64,000 nt of DNA from Polyangium sp. 6x1 (lineage in GTDB: Bacteria; Myxococcota_A; Polyangia; Polyangiales; Polyangiaceae). The position numbers and the translations under genes are program-made. Below are positions 34,471 to 41,882 of the stretch, piece by piece (the stretch's first letter is position 1; each line of letters opens with the position of its first letter). The stretch spans positions 22,946 through 86,945 of the forward strand of contig NZ_JARZHH010000051.1 in assembly GCF_029946515.1 (NCBI RefSeq), in the 5' to 3' direction. The notes beneath the pieces are model-generated. The model was not told where the DNA came from. It saw only the letters and a program-made list of their open reading frames with translations, and did no database searches.

Positions 34471-35166
34471 TCATTGACAGGCATCCCCCGCGACGCGCCC
34501 GCCACCGTCGACCGGCATGCCCATCACGGCCCGGCCTTTGAGCGCGGCCACGACGAATTCCATGCGCCGGTTTTGCCTGCGCCCCTCCTCGGTGCGGTTG
34601 TCGGCGATGGGCTTCACCTCGCCGAACCCGACGGCGAGGAGCCGCCTGCAATCGACGCCGCGCGCGGCGAGCGCACGAGCGAGGGAGAGCGCGCGGCGGC
34701 CCGAGAGCTCGAGGTTCAGGGGCGCGCTGCCGAGGCTGTCGGAGTGCCCCTCGATGCGGAGGAGCGTGACGTCGGGTTTGGCCTGAAGGAACGCGGTCAC
34801 GAAATCGAGGGCCGGTCCGCTCGTGGGCTTGAGGCTGTCCTTGCCCGTGTCGAACTCGATGGGCTCCTTGACGACGAGCCGGCCGCCTTCGAGCGCGAAC
34901 GATCCGGGGCTCGTGGGCCCGGCGAGCCATGGCGAGGGGCCGGGGTTTTCCGCGGGATGGCGGGGCTCGGGCGCGGGTTCGGGTTCGGGCTCGGGCTCGG
35001 GCTCGGGCGGATCCTCGGCCGCAGCGACCGCGGAGGGCGCAGGCGACGCCTTCGGGGGGGCCGTGAGGTCCACGGGCGGCGGCTCGGGTGGCGGGGTCGT
35101 CCCGCCGCACCCGGATCCGAGCGCGGCGAAGACGAGGAGGAAGGCGAGAAAACGAGGCGAGCGCAC
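34471..35166 (-). CDS. OmpA-family lipoprotein
   Basis: A 231-residue lipoprotein starting at GTG. Lipobox LGSGC (Cys about 20), a Pro/Glu repeat stalk encoded by a CGGGCT/CGGGTT hexamer run (about 34965-35020), then an OmpA C-terminal domain: LRIEGHSDSLG, NLELSGRRALSLARAL, VGFGEVKPIADN, EEGRRQNRRMEFVV. Such proteins bind peptidoglycan and tether the outer membrane. The last 20 residues (MGMPVDGGGRVAGDACQ) are extra. The PEPEPE stalk should span part of the periplasm. Confidence 0.92.
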   Translation of the reverse strand: MRSPRFLAFLLVFAALGSGCGGTTPPPEPPPVDLTAPPKASPAPSAVAAAEDPPEPEPEPEPEPAPEPRHPAENPGPSPWLAGPTSPGSFALEGGRLVVKEPIEFDTGKDSLKPTSGPALDFVTAFLQAKPDVTLLRIEGHSDSLGSAPLNLELSGRRALSLARALAARGVDCRRLLAVGFGEVKPIADNRTEEGRRQNRRMEFVVAALKGRAVMGMPVDGGGRVAGDACQ

Positions 35167-35212
35167 GGATGGAACGATGCGCTTGGGAGGGCGGGGCGGG
35201 AAAGGAAAATCG

Positions 35213-35785
35213 TCAGCGGGTGAGGTTCACGGCGTATTCGCCGTAATCGCTCGTCGCTTTCCCGGTGATCTTCGTCGTCCCCGGCTTGCGCTCGATTTTC
35301 ATCGGATCGGCCATCGTGGGCTGGAGCTCGCCGTTGATCGTGAGGTTCAGCGTCACGCTGCCTTCGAGCGCGCCCGACATGGTGAACGAGCCGTTGAGCG
35401 TGCCTTTGATCGTGCCGTCGGGAATGCCTTCGAGCTTCAGGTCGAGGACCGGCCCCGTGCCGGAGGTGTTGTACGTAACCTCGCCGTCGTCGGAGTAATC
35501 CTTCAAGGTCTCGTTCAGGGTCATGGTTTTGTTGGTCGACGAGCCCTGATCCACCTTACCGCCGATGGTGATGGTGCCCGTCCTGTCACCATTGCTCGTC
35601 TGCGGATCGATGTTCGCGCTCGACGCGGCATTGAAGCCCTGGAAGCCGAGCTGCATGGCCTTGTCGATCGACTTGTCGAGGCTTTCGTAGGCGCGGCGCG
35701 CGTCTTCCTCGGAGGCCACATCGTCGCCGCAACCGGCGAGCCCGAGGGCCAGGACGAAGAGCGGCAAGAACATTCGTCGTTTCAA
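35213..35785 (-). CDS. Lipoprotein of unknown function
   Basis: A 190-residue lipoprotein. The TTG at 35785 is chosen because GGAGG lies 7 nt upstream; the ATG at 35773 would be 19 nt away. Signal and lipobox ALGLAGC. The mature part begins with a helix (SEEDARRAYESLDKSIDKAM) and continues as a beta-rich domain with repeated short Thr/Asn/Gly strands (TGTITIGGKVDQ, GTIKGTLNGSFTMSG, LEGSVTLNLTINGE). It lies 46 bp before the OmpA lipoprotein, probably co-transcribed. Confidence 0.8.
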   Translation of the reverse strand: MKRRMFLPLFVLALGLAGCGDDVASEEDARRAYESLDKSIDKAMQLGFQGFNAASSANIDPQTSNGDRTGTITIGGKVDQGSSTNKTMTLNETLKDYSDDGEVTYNTSGTGPVLDLKLEGIPDGTIKGTLNGSFTMSGALEGSVTLNLTINGELQPTMADPMKIERKPGTTKITGKATSDYGEYAVNLTR

Positions 35786-36080
35786 GTCGTCACCTCCGGG
35801 AGCAGAATACACGGCCTCGTCTCGAAAAGATCATGATTCTCTCGCATTCGAGCGATAAGATCACTTACCAGGATCTCCTACCGTCATCAACGCAGCGAAT
35901 GTCGGGAAGAGCCGCACCATTTCGACGAGGAAATCGGATGCGGTCCTCACCTTTGCCCCGAGGGGACGGGAGTTCCCGAGCGCCACGTGGACCACGACAC
36001 GATTCGCGAGAGGCGCGATCGGCTCGATCCGCGCCGGTCGATCTTCCAACACACCCCCCGTTCGTGGTACGCGCCTCCGC

Positions 36081-37253
36081 ATGACGAACCTCGTGGAGTT
36101 CGGGACGCCTGCCGCGATGCCGCCCTCGGAGCGGCGCCTGCTCCTCGTGTTCGATGGCGGAAACGCGCCGGGATACGCGTCGGTCGCCGTCGCGCTCACC
36201 GAGGAGGCTTCACGCCGCGGCTACGAGGTCTGGGCCGCGACGGAGGGCTTCCGCTCGCTCACGGCCGACGCGACGAACGAGCCGCGCTTCGAGCGGCTCA
36301 TCGTGAGCCGTCGCGAGCGCTACGCCCTGCTCGCCAAGGGCATCCCAGCCCGCAGCATGGGCCGCCGCGTCCTCGACGCCGGGAGCGACTTCCGCAGCGA
36401 GCGGTACCTCGGCTTCCACGACGCGCAGAACCGCCGCGCCGCCGCAGACACGCTGCGAACCCAGGGATTTACCCACCTCGTCGGCGTGGGCGGCAATGGC
36501 ACGTTCGAGGGCCTGCGCGCGCTACTCGCCGAGATGAACCCGCGGATGCCCACGGGGTTCATGAACGTCTCGATCGACAACGATCTCGCGGGCGATCGCG
36601 CGATCGGCTTCCTCTCGGGCGTCGAGGCAGGCGCGACGATCGCGCGCGGGCTCTACGAGGACGCCTACACGCACAAGCGGATCTACCTGCTCGAGATGAT
36701 GGGCAACCGGAGCGGCCGGCACGCGCTGCACTGCGGCGTGGCGGCGCGCGCGCACCTCATCGTGCTGCCGTTCTTCCAGTTCCCGGACGCCGTGCTGCGC
36801 GAGACCGCCGCAGCGCTGTCGCGCGCCGACTACGCGCTCGTCGTGGTGGCCGAGGGCTACGAGCGCGAGCGGCGCGCGCGGGAGATGCCGGGCGCGAGCG
36901 CGAGCGAGTTTTTGCGGCGGCAGCTCGAGGCGGCGGGGCTCGTCGACTCGGCGCAGAAGCGCGTGATCGCCGAGCCGTTCAGCCGTTACCTGCGCGGCGT
37001 GCGGCCCGCGTTCCTGGAGATCTCGGCGGCCTACGTCAAGGCGTCACTGCTCTTCGACGCGTTCGAGGAGGGCCAGACGGAGGTCATGCCGTTCGTGCTC
37101 GCATCGAACGACGTCGGCGTGCGCCCGTTCCACCTCGTCGCGCGGGAAGACCGCGTGGAGCGAGCCTTCCTGCCGCTGCTCGCGCGGCTCCAGATCCCCG
37201 GCTTCTCCACGTGGATCCGGGACAACTTCACGAGCGAGAAGACCAGTCTCTGA
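36081..37253 (+). CDS. Divergent 6-phosphofructokinase-family protein
   Basis: A 390-residue PFK-fold protein. The catalytic segment VSIDNDLAGD (family TIDND) and the sugar-phosphate loop EMMGNRSGRHAL (family EvMGR) are present. The Mg/ATP loop reads VGGNGTFEG: the Asp of the usual GGDG(S/T) is Asn, while the following Gly keeps the ATP-type rather than PPi-type pattern. It also has a ~70-residue C-terminal extension rich in Phe/Glu. Activity may be altered, or it may act on another sugar phosphate. A HAD phosphatase follows at 14 bp, suggesting a sugar-phosphate pair. Confidence 0.8.
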   Translation: MTNLVEFGTPAAMPPSERRLLLVFDGGNAPGYASVAVALTEEASRRGYEVWAATEGFRSLTADATNEPRFERLIVSRRERYALLAKGIPARSMGRRVLDAGSDFRSERYLGFHDAQNRRAAADTLRTQGFTHLVGVGGNGTFEGLRALLAEMNPRMPTGFMNVSIDNDLAGDRAIGFLSGVEAGATIARGLYEDAYTHKRIYLLEMMGNRSGRHALHCGVAARAHLIVLPFFQFPDAVLRETAAALSRADYALVVVAEGYERERRAREMPGASASEFLRRQLEAAGLVDSAQKRVIAEPFSRYLRGVRPAFLEISAAYVKASLLFDAFEEGQTEVMPFVLASNDVGVRPFHLVAREDRVERAFLPLLARLQIPGFSTWIRDNFTSEKTSL

Positions 37254-37267
37254 GCGGAGGTTTTTGC

Positions 37268-38125
37268 GTGGCAACGAAATGCATCGTCCTCGATTTCGAC
37301 GGGACGTTCACCGACGTCGAGCGTGAAGCCGCGCCCTTCGTGGAGGTGTACCGGGACGCGGTCTTCGATCTCCTCGGTCGAGAAGATGTCGCCGCCTGGG
37401 AAGAGCGCGCCGCCGAGATCACGCGAAATCCCGGCCGTTACGGCTGGATCCACGACGGGCGTATCGTCGCGCCCGCCGGGGCTGATCCGTACATCCGCTC
37501 GACGACCATCGCGCAGCTCCTCTTCGAGAAGTACGGCGTCCTGCGCGGCGAAGCGACCCGCACGGCCGTGTTGACGGTCCTGTATCACCTCGCCTACGAG
37601 CGCACGCTGACCGCGTTCCGGCCGCGCGCGAAGGAGGTCCTCGAGGCGCTCGCGGCGTCGGGGCTGCCGACATTCGTCGTGACGAACGCGCGCGCGGACG
37701 CGGCGCTGAGGAAGCTCCGGACGCTGGGGCCCGAGGGGCTCTCGAAGATCGAGGTGCACGGCGACGCGCGCAAATACGTGGTAGCCGAGCCCGAGACCGA
37801 GGACGCGCGCTTCTCCCGGGTGCCCGCGGAGGTCCGCCTTCCAGGCCTCGAACGCCCCGTGTATTCACGGCGCGGCCGCTACTGGGAGACGCTCGCGAAG
37901 ATCCTGCAAAAGACGAACGTCGCGCCCGAGGAGGTTCTCGTCTGCGGGGACATCTACGAGCTCGACCTCGCGCTGCCGATCGCACTCGGAATGCAGGTGC
38001 ACATGGTCACAGGCCCGCGCGTGCCCGCAGCGCACGAGGTCGCGCTGCTCGAATCGCTCGGCGCACGCGCGAGCCACGGGGACGAGCTCGGGCGGATCCT
38101 CGCGCGGGTCGGGATCGCAGGCTGA
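37268..38125 (+). CDS. HAD-superfamily hydrolase
   Basis: A 285-residue protein from a GTG with GGAGG 8 nt upstream. HAD motif I is LDFDGTFTDVE (nucleophile Asp10 or so and general acid Asp two residues on); motif II TFVVTNARAD; motif IV VCGDIYELDLALPIALG. A large helical cap (about residues 20-120) covers the site. Likely a phosphatase on a small phosphorylated metabolite. It follows the PFK-like gene by 14 bp and is probably in the same operon; it ends at the second hairpin cluster. Confidence 0.88.
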   Translation: MATKCIVLDFDGTFTDVEREAAPFVEVYRDAVFDLLGREDVAAWEERAAEITRNPGRYGWIHDGRIVAPAGADPYIRSTTIAQLLFEKYGVLRGEATRTAVLTVLYHLAYERTLTAFRPRAKEVLEALAASGLPTFVVTNARADAALRKLRTLGPEGLSKIEVHGDARKYVVAEPETEDARFSRVPAEVRLPGLERPVYSRRGRYWETLAKILQKTNVAPEEVLVCGDIYELDLALPIALGMQVHMVTGPRVPAAHEVALLESLGARASHGDELGRILARVGIAG

Positions 38126-38477
38126 CGGCGCCGCGCCAGGGCTCTGCCCCGGACCCCGCGGGGGCTGTTCGCCCCTCGACCCGAACCAGGGCCAGCCCTG
38201 GACCATTTGGGGAAGAACTGCGCGATGCGCAGTTCTTCCCACAGGCCGCCGCTGGTACCGCATCGCCGGCTGAACCAGCAGCGCTGCTGTCTTCGTTGGC
38301 AGCACCGTCGCTGGTCTTGACCCGGCTGTTCGATGAACTGCGCATTGCGCAGTTCATCGACCCCGAGTCCAGCGCTTGCGCTGGTCCGGGGTGGAGGGGG
38401 CGGATAGCCCCCCCTGGGGCCTGGGGCAAAGCCCCAGCGCAGCGCCTCCCCCGATGAAACCAATGCTCCGCCTGCCT
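38126..38477. repeat. Second hairpin cluster between convergent genes
   Basis: This gap holds a run of dyads: 38186-38201 (CCAGGGC, loop CA, GCCCTGG), 38210-38240 (14-bp arms GGGAAGAACTGCGC, loop GAT), 38276-38289 (CAGCAGCGCTGCTG), 38330-38360 (14-bp arms TCGATGAACTGCGC, loop ATT), 38369-38384 (CCAGCGC, loop TT) and 38421-38437 (CTGGGGC, loop AAA). All listed are perfect. The two 14-bp stems share the inner GAACTGCGC/GCGCAGTTC core, so they are related copies. GC-rich imperfect stems of the GGGGC/GCCCC type lie between them. No T-tracts follow. No gene seen. Confidence 0.93.
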
Positions 38478-39332
38478 TCAGCCCTGCGTGGGCACGTCCG
38501 TCTCGCGCTTCCGGCTCGAAACGAACATCCTCCGCGTGGCGATGGGCGTGAGCCTCGGGATCGACGGGTCCCGTTCGTGCGCGCGATTGAATACCTTCAT
38601 CACGCGATCCATCAGGGAGAGGCACATGCCGTCTTGCAGGTCGAGATCGGCCTGCGTGATCTGACCCTTGGTTCGCGCGCCGGACGCGAGCTCGCCGGTG
38701 GATTTCACCTTCGCGGCCGTGTCCTCGAACGTCATGATCTGCGTGGCGTCGAGCCCGCCGTCCTCGAGCTGCTTTGCCGCCTTCGACATGGGGTTCTGCC
38801 GGATGTCCTTCGCGACCTTGACGAGGGATGTGAGGGATTGGGCGAGCGTCGCGAAATCGGTGACGCGGCCGGTCGCTCTCGTGATGCGCTCGTCGAGCCC
38901 CGGTTCGAGGTGTGAAACGCCGTCGAGCGCGGTGACGAGGCGCTCGCGCTCGTCCATTCCCTCTCGATAGGCCTGGTCGGCGACGGCAATGGCGGCGGCG
39001 CGGCTCGCCTCGCGAGCGTCCGCGGCTCCGTCGAATTGGGCCACCATGTCGGCGAGCTTCTTTCCTTCATGCACGAAGACCTTGAGGAGCGGCTCGGAGA
39101 ACCCGAGGAGGTGTCGCTTGTGCGCGGGCGTGGCCTTGGGCCAGAACTCGCCGAGGAGGCCGCCGAACCTGACGAGGTCGGTGAGGATCTTTTCGCTGCG
39201 GATTTGCGAGCCCCGCTCCATCAAGTCGGCATTCGGATGCTCACTGACATAACGGTCCGCCTCTTCCTGGGTAGGCGCGGGCACCATCGCGAGGACGGAG
39301 GCCCAGGTGTAGGTGGGGGTGGATGTGGTCAT
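38478..39332 (-). CDS. Hypothetical helical protein
   Basis: A 284-residue soluble, largely helical protein starting MTTSTPTYTWASVLAM at the ATG 39332 (a TTG three codons earlier is possible). Long amphipathic stretches (LLKVFVHEGKKLADMVAQF, SLTSLVKVAKDIRQNPMSK) suggest a helical bundle. No motif or family recognised. There is no clear Shine-Dalgarno. It converges on the HAD gene across the second hairpin cluster. Confidence 0.7.
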   Translation of the reverse strand: MTTSTPTYTWASVLAMVPAPTQEEADRYVSEHPNADLMERGSQIRSEKILTDLVRFGGLLGEFWPKATPAHKRHLLGFSEPLLKVFVHEGKKLADMVAQFDGAADAREASRAAAIAVADQAYREGMDERERLVTALDGVSHLEPGLDERITRATGRVTDFATLAQSLTSLVKVAKDIRQNPMSKAAKQLEDGGLDATQIMTFEDTAAKVKSTGELASGARTKGQITQADLDLQDGMCLSLMDRVMKVFNRAHERDPSIPRLTPIATRRMFVSSRKRETDVPTQG

Positions 39333-39801
39333 GCTTGCCAACGTATCCGCGGGGGATCCTGAAGGAAAGCGTGAAAAACGCTGAGGGGGTGGGGGAGGTA
39401 GGTGTTTCCGATCACCAAAAACGGGATCGCGGTGGCTCGAGACGGGGTCGCGAGGGTGGGCGACGGGATCGCGGCGGGTGTTGATGGGGTCGCGGTGGGC
39501 AGGGGGGTTTTGGGCGCGGGGGTCACGATATCCGGCGGGCGTGAGGCGAGGCTGGGATTGACGGGTCTGTCCGTCGGCTCTGGCGGTGGAGCCAGCTCCT
39601 GCGACGTTGAAGACACCGGCATTGAACAGCTATCGCTGTTCGGGCAGATGACATCGAGCCCAAGACGGAGAACGGGGAGCCCCAGGGCAGCAAGCGGGTC
39701 TCCGAATGGTTCATGAGCATATCGTTGGCCGCCGCACGGGAAGCATGCTACGCGCCGAGGAGGCGGAAATCCTGGTTTATTCGTCTTATGCGCACGGAGC
39801 A
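39333..39801. other. Gap with low-complexity GGGGTCGCG-type sequence and a hairpin
   Basis: About 39400-39540 is G-rich on the plus strand with recurring GGGTCGCG / GGGATCGCG words 20-40 bp apart. A 104-residue open frame at 39402-39716 is Gly/Val-rich and the reverse frame is Pro/Thr-rich; neither looks like a real protein. A perfect hairpin lies at 39624-39641 (GAACAGC, loop TATC, GCTGTTC). The composition changes near 39780, where the CPBP insert begins. Confidence 0.6.
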
Positions 39802-40608
39802 ATGAAGGCCCCCACGACCCCTCTGCCCGCTTCCACCGCCCCGTGGAAGCCCGACCTGAAGATCGCCGTGCTGCTCGGCGTGGTTTCGGCGCTGGCCGTG
39901 GCCGCGCTGGTCCCGTACCTGGTGCAGCTGATGCCGGACAAGTTCGCAAAGCTGCCGGTGCCGATCCCGGTGTTGATCGTCGCACAGTCGCTGCAGGCGT
40001 TGATCCTGATGGGACTGACGTCGCTGGCCGGCCTGCGCATGGGCCGTCGCGTCGGCCTCGGCGCGCCGCTGCTGCAACGCTGGATCAACCGCGAGCCGCT
40101 GGTCATCGCGCAGCGGCCGCTGCAGGCGATCCTGCTCGGCGTTGCCGCCGCGCTTGCGGTCGTCGCCCTGTCCGTGGTGATCGATCCGTTCCTGCCGCCG
40201 ATGCTGCACCCGCCGGCGAAATCCGGTGCCGGACAATCGGCGCTGAACGGTTTCCTCGCTTCGTTTTACGGCGGCATCGCCGAGGAACTGCAACTGCGCC
40301 TGTTCCTGATGACGCTGATGGTGTGGTTGGTCGCGGTGCTGCGCAAGGCCATGCCGTCGCCGCGCGTCTACTGGATCGCGATAGCCATTGCAGCGCTGCT
40401 GTTCGGCGCGGGCCACCTGCCCGCCGCGCACCAGGTCTGGGGGCTCGACGCGGTTGTCGTCGCACGCACCGTGCTGCTCAACTCCATCGCCGGACTGGCG
40501 TTCGGCTGGCTGTACTGGAAGCGCGGGCTGGAGATGGCGATCCTCGCCCACTTCAGCGCCGACATCGTGTTGCACGTACTGGCTCCACTGATGGCGAAAG
40601 GAGCCTGA
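39802..40608 (+). CDS. CPBP-family (CAAX protease-like) membrane protein, probably acquired
   Basis: A 268-residue membrane protein with about eight helices. CPBP motifs: EELQLRLFLM (EExxxR), FGAGHLP (second motif His) and HFSADIVLH (third motif). Such proteins are intramembrane metalloprotease relatives, often for bacteriocin self-immunity or prenyl-protein-like processing. The start at 39802 has CGGAGCA just upstream. Leucine is mostly CTG here, while flanking genes prefer CTC, and the wording resembles gammaproteobacterial DNA; this suggests transfer. An AAAGGAG at its end leads into a short second frame. Confidence 0.85.
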   Translation: MKAPTTPLPASTAPWKPDLKIAVLLGVVSALAVAALVPYLVQLMPDKFAKLPVPIPVLIVAQSLQALILMGLTSLAGLRMGRRVGLGAPLLQRWINREPLVIAQRPLQAILLGVAAALAVVALSVVIDPFLPPMLHPPAKSGAGQSALNGFLASFYGGIAEELQLRLFLMTLMVWLVAVLRKAMPSPRVYWIAIAIAALLFGAGHLPAAHQVWGLDAVVVARTVLLNSIAGLAFGWLYWKRGLEMAILAHFSADIVLHVLAPLMAKGA

Positions 40609-40609
40609 C

Positions 40610-40831
40610 GTGACGAAAGAAGATTTCCCGCTCGCGCCGCTGCGGTGCAGTATCTGTAGTACGGATACGAGCGTCATTGCGGAAGGGTCATTGCGGTTTA
40701 CGCCGCATGGCAAACGTGGCGGGCCCGCCGCGGGAGACGCCGCGCGCATCCTCTTGGTGCGACCTTCCGACCCACACCGTGGCGAGGACGGGGCCAACGG
40801 TCGTAGGAACACGTCGGCGGAGTCGTGCTAG
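40610..40831 (+). pseudogene. Truncated second gene of the acquired segment
   Basis: A GTG at 40610 sits 1 nt after the CPBP stop with AAAGGAG at ideal 6-nt spacing, so ribosomes should initiate here. The frame begins TKEDFPLAPLRCSICSTD, then drifts into Arg/Gly-rich sequence and stops after 73 residues. I read it as the front of a gene that was once coupled to the CPBP gene and was cut when the segment was inserted or eroded. No family can be named. Confidence 0.4.
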
Positions 40832-41811
40832 CCTGCGCCGTGCCCGAGGATCGCCCGCTCCCCCCCCGACCGTCCGCCGCTTCTCTTCTCTTCGCGCTCC
40901 TTCTCTCCACCGCTGCCTGCGATCGCGTCGGCTCCCGCGCCCTCGAACCACGCCCGAACGCTGGCCTCCACATGCGCGGCGGCGGCGTCTCGGCCCGCGT
41001 CGAGCGTATTCATGCCCCGTACTGGCGACGGGGCGCGAATATGCGTGTCGACGTGCGCGTGGTCAACGAGGGAACGGCGCGCCTCCACGTCGAGCCCGAG
41101 ACAATCGAGCTCGGCTTCCTCGGCCCCGACGGCAAAACGCCCCTCTCGCGGCCGAGGATCGCCCTCGAGGGCGCCTCCGTCGTCGAGGGCGAAGAGGACC
41201 TCGGGCCCGGCGAGGGCGCCACCTACCGCCTCACGCTCCCGAATGCGCCGATCGAATCGGGCGCTCCTTATGCGCTCCTCCTTCCTCCCCTCGGCCAGGC
41301 CCCCGCCGAGGCGATCGACCCGCTGCCCCTCGTCAATCCGGCGAAGCCGCACCTCGGGTATGGCCCTCCGGCCGATTCCACGTGGGTCTTCGTCGCCCGC
41401 ATCAGCGCCGGCGCCATTCGCCGCGCGCCCGTCACGGCCGGGCTCGGCGGGTTCGAGATCTTCACCGGGCCGCAGTTCGGTCGATTCTCCTTTGGCCTCA
41501 GCGCGATGATCGGCGCGGGCTCGATCGGCGGCGAGGTTCGTTATCGCTTCGATCCGGCCAAGATTCTCTCGATCGTCCCGTTCGCCGGGTACGGGTATTA
41601 TCCCATCGCGGGCATCGTCGGCCTGAATGCGGGGCACGGGGGCCGCGTCGGCGCCGAGCTCCAGTTCTCGCTCGGCGAGGTCACGCGCTTCGGCTGGGCC
41701 CGGAGCGGCGGACGTTTGGGCCTCTTCGCCCACGCCGGGCCCGTCTACATGCGTGTCCTCGATTCCGTGGGCCTCGCCGCGCAGGGCGGGCTCACGTTCG
41801 GTTTTTTCTAA
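40825..41811 (+). CDS. Lipoprotein / outer-membrane beta-structured protein
   Basis: A 328-residue protein, start GTG 40825 (GTG 40840 is equally possible; neither has a clear Shine-Dalgarno). Signal with lipobox LLSTAAC (Cys about 32). The N-terminal half looks like an immunoglobulin-type sandwich (RVDVRVVNEGTARLHVEPE). The C-terminal half alternates Gly and aromatic residues (GRFSFGLSAMIGAGSIGGE, PFAGYGYYPIAGIVG) and ends in Phe (GLTFGFF), like a small outer-membrane barrel. Function unknown. The next gene starts 71 bp on. Confidence 0.72.
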   Translation: MLACAVPEDRPLPPRPSAASLLFALLLSTAACDRVGSRALEPRPNAGLHMRGGGVSARVERIHAPYWRRGANMRVDVRVVNEGTARLHVEPETIELGFLGPDGKTPLSRPRIALEGASVVEGEEDLGPGEGATYRLTLPNAPIESGAPYALLLPPLGQAPAEAIDPLPLVNPAKPHLGYGPPADSTWVFVARISAGAIRRAPVTAGLGGFEIFTGPQFGRFSFGLSAMIGAGSIGGEVRYRFDPAKILSIVPFAGYGYYPIAGIVGLNAGHGGRVGAELQFSLGEVTRFGWARSGGRLGLFAHAGPVYMRVLDSVGLAAQGGLTFGFF

Positions 41812-41882
41812 CGTCGTCCCAATCGGAATCGCCCCGGACATCTGGTAACATCACCGATCCAGGTGGCTTCGGAGGTTCCTTC

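Noticed and set aside
39402..39716. 104-residue Gly/Val-rich frame
   Set aside because: Low-complexity reading of GGGGTCGCG-type repeats with no Shine-Dalgarno and no domain; the reverse frame is equally open.
40677..41882. N-terminal extension of the haem-propeller lipoprotein to 40677
   Set aside because: A signal peptide with lipobox begins at 41883; upstream residues are Arg-rich and overlap another real gene in a different frame.
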